Shown piece after piece: positions 54,193 through 64,000 of a stretch of 64,000 nt of DNA. Location: positions 1,302,001 through 1,366,000 of the forward strand of contig JAGTWJ010000017.1 of assembly GCA_020064725.1 (NCBI GenBank). Direction: 5' to 3'. Within the stretch, counting starts at the first letter, position 1, and each line of letters starts with the position of its first letter. This DNA is from Drechslerella dactyloides. Its lineage: Eukaryota; Ascomycota; Orbiliomycetes; Orbiliales; Orbiliaceae. The position numbers and the translations under genes are program-made. The notes beneath the pieces are model-generated. The model was not told the DNA's origin and did not search any database. It was given only the letters and a program-made list of their open reading frames with translations.

Positions 54193-57064
54193 TTACCGCC
54201 GGTCGACTTCGAACCCGCCGGTGACCCACCCCTGCAGCTGCACCGGCTCACCAGCAGTCTGTATCCGGTCATGATTACTCCTCGCCGCAGCCTCCGTCGC
54301 GGACACACCGCCACGGACACCGTATAGACTCTTCTCCCGCGAGAACGGCTGCGGTGCAAACGTCGTGACGGCCGGCCGGCCGGGACCAACGCCCATGCTT
54401 GTGGTAAAGTTGCCAGGGCCGGCTCCAGCTACAGCTACACCGTCATCCGGCAGCTGAACGCGGCGAGTGGATGGATGACCCGCAAGTGGATGATAGTTGT
54501 GCGCGTGGCCGTCGACGGCAACGTTATTCTCCTCGTCTGGTATCGCGCCCCGCAGCGGCGGCAGCGCGGAGGCGAGAGTCGTGTATGCGGTCGAGATTGG
54601 TGCGATGCCATGCTGCACCATTGACGGTAAGGCGTGGTGCTGCAGCAGCTCGAGCGCGCGGCGCTCGATGAGGTAGTCGGTTGCCTGGTAGGAGAGCAAC
54701 AGGAGCAGCAGGATGGAGAGGAAGGTGAATATGCTGCACTAGTTAGCAGAGTTGTACTATATTTATATTTATATCTTGCACAAGCCGATTGGATGGGTAG
54801 ATATATGGATACGAGGAGTGTGACACTCACATTACAATTACGCCGGCGGCGACGCCCACCTGCGACATGACGCAGTAGGTGTGGATTGCGCTGTTGATAC
54901 TACTCGGGTCGTCACCGCTCGCGCTCGCGCCGGTGCCCGTCGACGAGTTGCGGCCGATGTCGATGCCAACGGCCTTGGTCTCGCTCGTGTGGTCGTCCAG
55001 AAACTCGAAGGGTGGCTTGGGATGCAAGCAGTTTGGTTCAAACGGGGCCGTGATGGTCGGGATATACAATGTCATGCTACGAAGGGAAGAAAAAAAAGAA
55101 AAAACGCAGCAGAGGGTTGGGACGCCAGCAGCAGCGACCGCCAAGATGAGGATGGGGAGCCGGTATATATACGCACACACGGATGCAAGTAGCGTGGATT
55201 TGTCCGGCGGGCTAGCTAGCCATCCATGCGTGTGCGCTCACTCGAGAAGGGCCTGACAGCAGCGTGTGTGTGTGGCAGAAGAGAGAGATTTGCTGGATCT
55301 CTGTTGCCTTTCGCCGGTCGAGGGTCCTTCTTGAACGGTATACGGCCGGGGTTTCCCCCCTTCCTCATCTCGAGCCCGGTCGACACCGCGCAACCCGACC
55401 CCGGCCAGAGGAGACAGCGTTAGCCAAGAGAAATTTCGATACGGATGGCACAGCAGCAAATGGAGGAACGACAAGGCGGAATGAAAACAGCCCCCGCGAG
55501 CAGGGTGGGCGAAAGAGGAAGGAAGAGAAGGTTGGGATAGCTTGTTTCGAGGGCCATCGGGATAATTATAGCAGCCGAGCCAGACAGAATGTGACGGGCT
55601 CAAACGCCGCACGTGGAGCCGAAACCATGTTTTGACTGTGTTACTCCAATCGTCCATGTGTGTATCTTTCTCGACAACGAGACGACAGCAGGACGAGGCA
55701 GCGAGTCGTTCGTTCCCGGGTTTCGAGACGAGGAAACGACGGGCTGCTGGAAGGCATACCGAAGCAAAGTGGAGACGGCGGCCTGCACGGGACGAAACCG
55801 GGCAGGTCGACGAGGGAGGCGCTAAGCGGAAAGCGTCGGCGAGGTGCGGTTTTGGGCTACCCGAGCCGGAGCAAGGCAGCGGACGCACAAGCACGCGCAG
55901 GCAAGCACGCACGCTATCTGCGGAGCATCGGGCGATAAGGCGAGGGGAGGGGAGGGAAGAAGGGAAGAAGGAATGGATCGGAGAATTTACTTACAAGGAG
56001 CACCAGAGGGCCAGCAGGATGACCTCGATCACGACGCTGACCCGCCTCCGTCTGGTGATGGCGAGAAGCGGGAAGACGATGAGAGAGGCCGAGGACTGCC
56101 AGGCGGGGCCACGCCGATTTTATAGACATGTTAGCGAGCAGGCTCCGTCGACGGGGCAAGAAAAAGCTCCGTAGAGGCTGATTGCGTGTGCACGATTCGG
56201 ATGCGAGGACGGTAAAAGCGAGCACTGGACGTCACTAGGGATGCGGACGATGTTCTAGGCCGCTTCCCCAAAAGGCTGCGACTGATCGAAGTGGCTAGAT
56301 CCCGGCGTAGGACACGAGACGCAGAATGGATCCTAAGGAAGGATAAAGAAAGGCTGCGATGCGAGCCAAGGAACGCATGCCGCCTGGCCAAGAAAGCCGG
56401 CACGGCCAAGGGCACTGCCGAGGGACAGGAACCCAAGGTTTCCGCAGCCTCAAGACGGCCAAGATCGATGTAACGTCAGGCGAGCGGCGACGACACGAAC
56501 AAACGAACGAGCGGACGCAAAAGAACGGACGGCCGGACGAACAGACGAACGAACGAACGAATGGACGAGCGGACGATGAACGAGCGGACAATCGCAATCG
56601 ATCGGGGCAGCCATGCAGGGCGACCGGACGATGGAGAGAAAAAGCTTAAATGGGACGAGAAGGGCAGGCGGGAAGACGAGAATGAGGCAAGTGATGGGCC
56701 GGCCGGGGACACGACAGGGACGGGGATGCAGACAAGATGATGACAGCTCGACGACAGCACAAAGAAACGAAAGAGCACAGCTTGGATGGCAAGGCGAGAG
56801 AAGAAAGAGAGTAGCATTTTGGGGGGGAAATGAGCTTACCAGGGCGACGAGGAGGACGGGCCGCCAGTCTCCTCGGCCGTCGGGCAGGCTGTTGTAGTCG
56901 ACGGAGAGGGAGGCGGACCCATCTTTGACGACGAGGACCTCCTCCTGCTGGATGCCGAACTTGACGACGGAGAAGATGGCGGCGGCGAGGACGAGGATGG
57001 AGCAGAAGACCTGGACGGCGCGGGTGACGACGAGCAGGATGCGGGGGGTCTTGGAGGCTATCAT
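54193..57064 (-). CDS. Four-TM MARVEL-like membrane protein, 370 aa, with two very long introns
   Basis: Four exons (57064-56840, 56095-55995, 55076-54831, 54733-54193). The intron lengths are 744, 918 and 97 nt; the first two are about ten times the local norm. Each has consensus donors (GTAAGC, GTAAGT, GTGAGT), and a long T/C tract precedes the second acceptor. The joined frame gives four membrane helices: ILLVVTRAVQVFCSILVLAA, then PVLLVALSSASLIVFPLLAI (formed across intron 1), VIEVILLALWCSFMTLYI (across intron 2) and GVAAGVIVIIFTFLSILLLL (across intron 3). The loop between helices 3 and 4 is long and holds two cysteines. This is the MARVEL-type layout often seen in fungal plasma-membrane proteins. 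The C-terminal ~170 residues are soluble. The frame is open upstream to an ATG at 57415, so a 117-residue low-complexity N-terminal extension is possible; the short start is preferred. Confidence 0.78.
56489..56592 (+). repeat. CGAA/CGGA microsatellite-like tract inside intron 1 of the four-TM gene
   Basis: Irregular tandem runs of ACGAACGA and GCGGACG units (plus-strand sense) within the 744-nt intron. The expansion may account for part of the intron's length. Strain-to-strain length variation is likely. Confidence 0.65.
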
Positions 57065-59231
57065 CGCGGTCTGCCACGGGCGGCGATGCCGCTGACCTGG
57101 AATCGAGTCTGAGCCTCGGCGGGCTGGAATCGAATCCGACTCTGAGTCCCGGCCTGGGGGTCTCCGTCTGGGCCTCCTACCGGGCCAGGCGATCGCGAAG
57201 AAGGGCGTGGTGGAACGGGCGGTGCATGAAGAAGGTGCCAAGCGAGAGACGATGGTTTGGTCGGACTCTCGCGGACTGGTCGTACTGCTGTCGATGGTCG
57301 GAGTTCGGAAGGCTTCTTCCCGTCTTCCCGGCGCGGGCGTCCTCCTCTCTGCTTCTCCTTCTTCTTCTTCGTCTGCTGCTGTGTGGCGGAGTGCTGCAGG
57401 CCCATCTGTCGACATTTGAGAGAAAGAGGAGAAAGAAGAAAGAGAGGAGGGGGGGAAGAAGGTTAGGCCAGGTCGAGACAGGACAAGACCGGCGCGCGTA
57501 CCGGCGTGCGTACGTATGTGATTGATGTATGCAGCACGATGCAGGAAGTATGGCGCACGTCTCGAGGGCGCGATCTGATTTGCCTATCGGATATAAAAGT
57601 GGCCCGCGGGCAGAGACTAAGGATGCAATGCTGGATGCAATACTAGATGCAATAACACGAACGAACAGTGGAATGGAACAGTGGAATAGATGGAAGCGAG
57701 AAGGGCAGTGGCAATGGCCCGGGGTGATTGAAGACAGGGCTGCCGAGCCAAGACGAGGAACAACCCGGCAGACAAAGAAAGCGATCGATCGAATCCCGGC
57801 TGGCGTGTCAGTGTAATTTGACGTGCGATGGATGGTTGATTAATTCCTTTTTTGAATTTTGAATCTTGTTGGACGGGGCTAGCGAGGCAGCTGTCTGCTA
57901 GCGGCTGTCACCTCAGTCCCATCGAGATGATAACTGACTGTCTGGATGATATGACTGTCTTGTGTGATTGGACTGTGATGTATGCACGCACGTATGGAGG
58001 GCGGACGAGAGCGGAAGGTGGGAGGATATGCAAGTATCGGGATGCTATGCGACGGCCCCGCTTCGAGACAGACGAGCGGGTCGGAAAGGAGAGGAACACA
58101 ATGCAATGCAATACAATACAATATGACCCAATACGATGCCCGAATATAGATTGGAGTAATGGAGTGATAGGAAGAAGGGGGGGAGCAAAGTGGGAGTGGT
58201 GTGTAAGGAGTCGTCGTCAGCAGGTGTCAAGTACGCCAAGCTAGTCTTTTGCAGTCAATGAATCAATCAATGGATGGATGCAGGCGAGCCAGGGAGGCGG
58301 GCTGGAGGATCGAAGACGGGCGGGCGGACAGGCACCAGCGGGCGGGGCGCACGATGAGCGGTCGGAGCGTCGGTCAGTGTCCGGCGGTGGATGCTATGCA
58401 GGCGGCTACAGAAACGACGATGCTAGCAAAGACGGCGGCGACGATGGCGATGATGGCGATGGGGATGGAGATGAAGAGAGATGGAGAGATGGAGCGGATG
58501 GCTTGGACGGTTGAAACGGGGGCGAAGCTTTTTCTTGGCTGGCAGCGGATGGGAAACTTGGCAAATGCTTGTTTCTGACACGAGCCGACGCTTCTTTCTT
58601 CACTCCCTTTTGGTGCCCTCCGCCGCCGCCCGGGAAAATACCCCGAGACCAAGTCCCGCAGAGAGATAGAGCACGAGCCAGCAGGTGCCTTCTGGACGGA
58701 CTGTGGATAGTGCCGTCCGTCTGCCACCGATTCAGGGAGAGCTGAAAGGCAGCCATTCAACGGCCAGATCACTAATCAGGCCGGTCCCCCTCTCCCCGTG
58801 TACACTCATTAATATAAAAAGCGCGTGCTTCTTATCTATCGAATAGTCTGAGATATCTACATTGGCGTGTTCGATGTTTATATAACTGTATGAGGAGGTT
58901 AACTTTACAGCGTCGATGGGGCAGGTTACACAGTCTTTCTCGCGGTCAGTGGAGGATCACCTTGGCGGCCTTGGCAGCTGACTCATTCTCCCTCTTCCCC
59001 CTCTCCCAGACCCCCGGAATTACTCTTTCCAGACTTGCAACAGCCCAACGACGTCCCTCCACTCCACTCTCCGGATCTGTATAAATATATTTGCATACGC
59101 AGGGACTTGTATCATGGCCATCTCCGCTTCTCTCCCTCCCCCGCATTGACACAACATATATAACGTTCTTCGACGCGATTCATATAAAATATATTCGAAT
59201 ATATTCAGAGGGTATATAGCAAGTCATAAAG
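57065..59231. other. Divergent promoter region
   Basis: Upstream of the minus-strand four-TM gene and the plus-strand LRR gene. Purine-rich tracts (e.g. ~57420-57460) give several open but repetitive frames without recognisable products. A TATAAATATA element lies near 59078, about 150 bases before the LRR ATG. The frame from 57415 down to 57065 could encode an N-terminal extension of the four-TM protein. Confidence 0.5.
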
Positions 59232-60956
59232 ATGGCCGCCGCCGTCGAACTCCACCTCGACCTGGATAAAGATCTGGACATGCTCCCCAAGGGTCTGAAT
59301 ATAGCTGGCCCCGTCTGTACCTCCAAAAAGGACAGGACCACCGCCGCCTCCTGGGTCGCCAAACTCAAGGCGTACGGCCGTTGGGACCAGGCCATCACCC
59401 CAGACACCGTCCTCCAGCCCCCCGGCCTGCCCATGCCTGTCGACGTCGCCCCCTACCCCGAGCTCGAGCCTTTCTTCCGCCACCTCGCCGACGACTCCTC
59501 CGCTGCCGCATTCTCCGCCCACTTTGACGACTCCCACGACGTCATACCCAATGCTGACGACGAGGATGAGTACTCGCCCGGCCATGAGCCGTACTACCGC
59601 ACCGAGTTCCTCGAGTTCCCGCGCGGAGTCGTCTACGCGGACCGGCGCATGGATCTCTGCAAGATGGTCGTCGGACCAACCTCCATCGGCCGCCTGATGG
59701 AATCCCTCGAATCCAACACCTTCATCCGCCACTTCCTCCTCGGCAACAACATCATCGGCCCAACTGGCGCCGATGCCATAGCCGACTTTCTCGCCAAGCG
59801 GCCCGCCGCGATGCGCACTTGGTATCTCGCCGGAAATTGCATCGACGGGCCCTCTCTCACACTTCTCGCCGACGCAATGATCCACAGCCCCGTCATCGAG
59901 AACCTCTGGCTCAAGCGCAACCCGCTCGGCCCGGATGCTGATAAAGCACTCTTCAAACTGCTCTCTCAGCTGCCTCGCCTGCGCACCCTCGACCTCGACC
60001 AGACCGACCTCGGCGACGCCTGCCTCGCCCGCCTCTTCGCCAACCTCTGTGACCACTTCTCCGACTTCCTCCCCATCGCTCCGCCGTCACCGCTCAACTC
60101 CCTCTACCTAAACGGTGCGGGCGTCCTCCCAGCCGCGACCCCGCCGTCGACGTCGCCCTCAGCTATACACTACATCTCTCTCTTCCTCTCCCAACAAACC
60201 TGCCAGCTAACCTCCCTCTACATCTCCAACAACCTCCTCGGCGACGCCGGCCTCACCACCCTCGCGTCCGGCCTGCGCAAAAACACCTCCCTCGAGCGAC
60301 TATCCCTGCAATCCGTCGGCGGCGGCAGCGAGGGTTTCTCCGCCCTCTTCACCGCGCTGACATCCCACCGTGCCATCCGCATGCTCGACGCCGGCCAATC
60401 CTACGCCACCATCGACCTGAAAATGCAATTCAACGCCCTCGACGACGAAGCCGTACCCGCCATCGAATCGCTAATCACATCCTCGCAAACACTATCATAC
60501 CTGGACCTCGGACACACCTACATCTCCCAAAGCGGCCTAAACACCCTCTCCCGCGCCGTCGCAAACAGCGACACCCTCCTCTTCTACAACGCCCGCAGCC
60601 TGCTAACACCCGACAACCGCTCCCGCGACGCCCGCTCCATCCACGCGGAAACCAACCGTTTGAAAACCGCCGTCAAGGAAAAACTCGAGGCGAATATCCT
60701 GCGGGATTACGGAATCTCGTACGACGAGTGGTTTAATAATGAACGGCGGTGGCTCGTGAATGACCGTCGGGACGTCCGCGCAATCGACAGCGTGTACCGA
60801 AATCGCGACGCGGGGATGGCGCGCCGTGGACAGATGGTGCTGAAGAAGTGGTGGACGGCGGAGAACGAGGGGGTGTTGCGCGCGGCCAGCGGGCGGAGCT
60901 GCGCTTTGCCCGTGCGGACGGAGGCTGAAGCCCCCGCGACGGTTGAGGCTACCTAG
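59232..60956 (+). CDS. Leucine-rich-repeat protein (RNI/RanGAP-like repeats), 574 aa
   Basis: A single exon starting MAAAVELHLDLDKDLDMLPK. Residues ~170-480 contain ribonuclease-inhibitor-type LRRs of about 28 residues: IRHFLLGNNIIGPTGADAIA, TWYLAGNCIDGPSLTLLADA, IENLWLKRNPLGPDADKALF, LRTLDLDQTDLGDACLARLF, LTSLYISNNLLGDAGLTTLA, LSYLDLGHTYISQSGLNTLS. This type is found in RanGAP and NLRC-like proteins. There is no signal peptide, membrane segment, NB-ARC/NACHT or kinase domain, so it is a soluble scaffold-like LRR protein. The C-terminal ~110 residues are charged and helical (TNRLKTAVKEKLEANILRDY). The coding sequence is strongly C-biased at third positions compared with the AT-rich DNA after it. 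Its partner and function are unknown. Confidence 0.86.
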   Translation: MAAAVELHLDLDKDLDMLPKGLNIAGPVCTSKKDRTTAASWVAKLKAYGRWDQAITPDTVLQPPGLPMPVDVAPYPELEPFFRHLADDSSAAAFSAHFDDSHDVIPNADDEDEYSPGHEPYYRTEFLEFPRGVVYADRRMDLCKMVVGPTSIGRLMESLESNTFIRHFLLGNNIIGPTGADAIADFLAKRPAAMRTWYLAGNCIDGPSLTLLADAMIHSPVIENLWLKRNPLGPDADKALFKLLSQLPRLRTLDLDQTDLGDACLARLFANLCDHFSDFLPIAPPSPLNSLYLNGAGVLPAATPPSTSPSAIHYISLFLSQQTCQLTSLYISNNLLGDAGLTTLASGLRKNTSLERLSLQSVGGGSEGFSALFTALTSHRAIRMLDAGQSYATIDLKMQFNALDDEAVPAIESLITSSQTLSYLDLGHTYISQSGLNTLSRAVANSDTLLFYNARSLLTPDNRSRDARSIHAETNRLKTAVKEKLEANILRDYGISYDEWFNNERRWLVNDRRDVRAIDSVYRNRDAGMARRGQMVLKKWWTAENEGVLRAASGRSCALPVRTEAEAPATVEAT

Positions 60957-63900
60957 CGTCGTATCTCATTGTATTGCATCAGGGTGTGAACTGTGTATGT
61001 TCGGTTTGCGAGTCCAATCGAGTTATAAAAAAGTTGGTCCATGTTGGAATATTCGGAGCATCTTGCAGCGGTGCGTTGTATGGATCGGGGCGGATATATG
61101 CTTAAGTATATATCTTTATAGCCATCTCTTGCGGTTATATAATCTACCGATTCACCTGCTAGTCTTGGCGTAACCTGCCTTTACGACTCGTAAACCGTAT
61201 TTGAGGCCGGATATCCGGCACCAATGACACGCACCAGCCGTTTTAGATCGTATGTTGTACATAATCTTCTACGAGGCAGCGGGCTGTGGGCTTTTATTAA
61301 TATCCGTGTAGGTAGTGTGGTTACCTGCCTTGTTTAAATTTCGTGTCACTACTATGCATCATGGTTCTCTTGATCGTGCGTATATATATTGAATCTGCAG
61401 TGCTCGAGTAGCTTAGGCTATATATCGCTGGTACATCGTTGCTGCATCTGTAGAATAACGGGGGGAACACCGTTGGCTGCAGACGGACGTGCATATTGAA
61501 GATGAGTGAGTAGTATGCATGGTCACACTGTACAAAGTACCCGCAGAAGAGTATAGCGGTGTATGTGGGTGGCAGGCAGGTAAGTTGGTAGGCATCTACC
61601 TACCTGTCTTGGCGTTACTTGCACGCATGCGTATGTAACGGTCCGGTGACACGGATACATATGTATGTGCACTGCATACGTGGCAGGCTGAATTTCGATC
61701 TGTTAGGAAAGTCTGGTTTCGCAAGCCAAACCCACACAGTTCCAAGAAAGTCCGGGTGTGTGATGGGAAAGGATGTGATGAGGTGGTGGTCAACAATCAC
61801 AGAGAATCATATTGTCATGAGGCCGTTCTCAGCATTGATGGAATGATGAAGAGCAGGCTTCGAAGTTGAGAACGATAAATAGCGTCGTGGAATTATGAAA
61901 GTGGGCTGAAATATACTAATAGGTGCAGATATCGGATAAAAACGTTCTCGGAACGATCAAAATGTGGGTGACTGCCACTACATCTACGTGTGCCTCAAAA
62001 ATATGATAGTCTAGTTTCGAGGATAACCCTAGGCTTTCTCTTTCCCGAGTAAAATAACTCCCCGGCATGGAATGCTGCTGCCCCAGTAATCGTACTGAAG
62101 TTAGCAGCAAAACCGTAGTGCAGTGCTCTAGAGCTCTTTCGAAATTTCCCGCTAAATTTATAAAGCTTTGATAGGAAGTCTCTAACTCTCCGTCGCTGCA
62201 GACAGTTAAAAATTCGATCAACAGATCCTCAGTCTGGCTTTCGAAAAAATTCCCTCATTTTTAAAATTCTTGCACCCATGTTCTCTGGGTACCGTACTTC
62301 TTTGTCCCAGGTAGGCCGTTGTTTCACTAAGCTATGGTACACTGAGTCTCATCGATACAGACTGCATGTATATATGGTTTTTATGACAATGTGATATGTG
62401 GGTCACGTTCGGTATTAATATGTTCTAGTTTTCGGCCCGATACCGTGCTAGCGCGGTGCTTTGTTGGCACGAGTGCCACTGCGATTTGTAGACTGAGACT
62501 GATCATGATAGTTTACCAACAAGAGCCAGGGTGCAGAATTTAAACACTCACGATTCTCATGAGAGTCATCTGGAGTTGAATTGTTAAAATCTGGGTTGAT
62601 TCTTGTAGCTCGCCGGCCATGCGTTCTTCTCCGGCCCTGGGACTGGCAGCCCGGTTTACGAGACAAGGCCAGATGACACAGATCGAATCAATAGTGAATA
62701 AACTGTAAGACAGATAATTCTCTAGCTATAACGCGAGGCAGCAGTACGTAAGGTACTGGCTTACATAAAAAACAGAAAACATAAAACATATACTTATAAG
62801 ATATTGATATCCGCTGAATGTTATGATTCTCTTTGCCTATTTCGATACTCCAAGCTTCCAGCTTTTCCCGTAGCCACTTAGAAGATTCGTATTAATCGAA
62901 TTGTCTATCGACATAGGGTTAGGCATCGCAGCATGCTTAGCAGTTGACAACGCGACCTCGCATCAACAACAGGCTTAATTGATTTGCCTCAACACGGAGA
63001 GGCTGGTCAACTGAACCTGACTGACTGCACTGTACATGGATATATACTCCATGAAGATTGACTTGATATCCAAAGTCGTGTCCTCAGCTGGTATATATTT
63101 AAAGTCCGTAGTGCAGTTATTCTACTACTCCTTTGATATGAGATCTTCCTACTCATGTTTCTCGATATATGCAACACACTTCGAGCGTGCAAGTTTAGCA
63201 TTCCCAGCTATATGATGGTATTTCGAACGGACGGGAATTTATATAGCACTCGGATACTAGACTCTTCCTTAAACTGAGAAAATAAGTACACTCGCGCAAA
63301 TGCCTTACGGCAAAAGGACCTCTAAAATGTATACTCAAGGTATACTTCAGCGCAGATCCATGATAACGGCCCTGGACAGAACTCGAGCATAAAAGCCTCA
63401 GCTACAGTAATCGACCTCTATATTTTAATATAGAGTAGAGAAAAGTTACACGTATACCTCCCCCTTGCATGCATAGGCGTCGATTAATTGAGGCATACGC
63501 TACCAGTAGCCTCGATTACCGTGCCTGGGTCCAAGGCTACGAAAGGCCCCGTCGCCGCCGTTGAAACCACTCCAAGCATAAGCCACCAGCCTACCATTCA
63601 AAAAATCTATTACCGTAAACCGCATACATCTTACTCAAAGGAGAAAACGCCTATTTGTCGATTGTCCAAGAACATTAATGTCGGTTGCCTCTGTCTACGA
63701 ATTCGAATCGCATTTCCAGCATATACGTCGCATTGCATTGCATAGAACCATACATACAGAATATCATCTCCCGTACTGTGACACCGCGGCATGTCTATAT
63801 ATTGATCTACATGATACATGCATGCCGGTGTGCAGCACCTCTTAGCGAGCTCGAGTCCGTGCATAGAGCATTGATAGTACATGAGTCCTGAGACACGTTC

Positions 63901-64000
63901 TAACCTTATCGGTCGCATTCGATCCCCGGCAGTCGGGTGCGTCCGTGCATTCATGCACATGCACAAGTCGTCGAGCTATGCGCTACAGGGATGGGAATGT
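60957..64000. other. Gene-free AT-rich stretch to the right edge
   Basis: Three kilobases with no frame longer than ~110 codons and no recognisable product on either strand. It is rich in TATA-type sequence. No transposon, tandem repeat, tRNA or telomeric repeat was recognised. Confidence 0.55.

Noticed and set aside
55238..55912. 224-codon minus-strand frame inside the 918-nt intron
   Set aside because: Cys/Arg/Ser-rich, with no domain pattern. The flanking exons join in frame without it and complete a membrane helix.
56450..56839. Continuation of the four-TM first exon through the donor site (reads VSSFPPQNATL...)
   Set aside because: Reading through gives low-complexity sequence, whereas splicing at GTAAGC rebuilds a clean membrane helix with exon 2.
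58249..58578. Plus-strand frames in repetitive GGATGGATG/GGCGATG sequence
   Set aside because: Low-complexity purine-rich DNA upstream of divergent genes; the peptides are repeats of Met, Ala, Gly and Asp with no family pattern.

Overview
The window is nuclear DNA of a filamentous ascomycete (Pezizomycotina). Most genes carry short GT..AG introns (47-146 nt) with CTAAC/CTGAC-like branch sites. The protein families are typical of these fungi: a fungal-specific transcription factor C-terminus, a phenol-2-monooxygenase-type flavoprotein, GPI-anchored Ser/Thr-rich wall proteins, a DUF3433-type membrane protein, a PARP-type zinc-finger protein with a Lys-rich tail, and kinase/TPR and CorA-like proteins of the kind found in fungal self/non-self repertoires. 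No rRNA, tRNA, CRISPR or intact transposon was recognised. Exon structures were reconstructed by eye from splice signals and frame continuity; each spliced gene listed gives an uninterrupted frame. Species cannot be named from the sequence.

Layout. 1-4.6 kb: the 3' end of a transcription-factor gene, then a four-exon FAD monooxygenase. 5.4-10.7 kb (minus strand): a small single-pass membrane protein with a PPxY motif, then a 1217-aa mucin-like GPI protein. 12.2-14.6 kb: a six-exon Q/N-rich protein whose splicing reveals a Cdc25/rhodanese-like domain with an HCx5R loop. 15.1-20.9 kb: three unrecognised proteins. 21.9-32.7 kb: a CorA-like two-TM protein, a 65-aa protein, a tandem kinase-pseudokinase protein and a 1354-aa kinase-TPR protein, with no other kind of gene among them. 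33.1-35.7 kb: an aldo-keto reductase containing an 11-nt exon, and a Kre9/Knh1-like GPI protein. 38.3-44.8 kb: the PARP-type zinc-finger protein and the DUF3433-type protein. 48.1-60.9 kb: a six-Cys surface protein with two alternative C-termini, a mitochondrial PPR-type protein, a four-TM MARVEL-like protein with two very long introns, and an LRR protein. The stretches 36-38, 40-42, 45-48 and 61-64 kb are gene-poor.

The most interesting region is 21.9-32.7 kb. It has the composition of a fungal signalling, cell-death or allorecognition locus: a membrane CorA-like protein, a probably active kinase fused to a degenerate kinase, and a kinase fused to two types of TPR array, the second resembling the repeats that usually precede CHAT proteases, although no CHAT domain is present. 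That functional reading is inference from architecture; the gene structures and motifs are seen directly.
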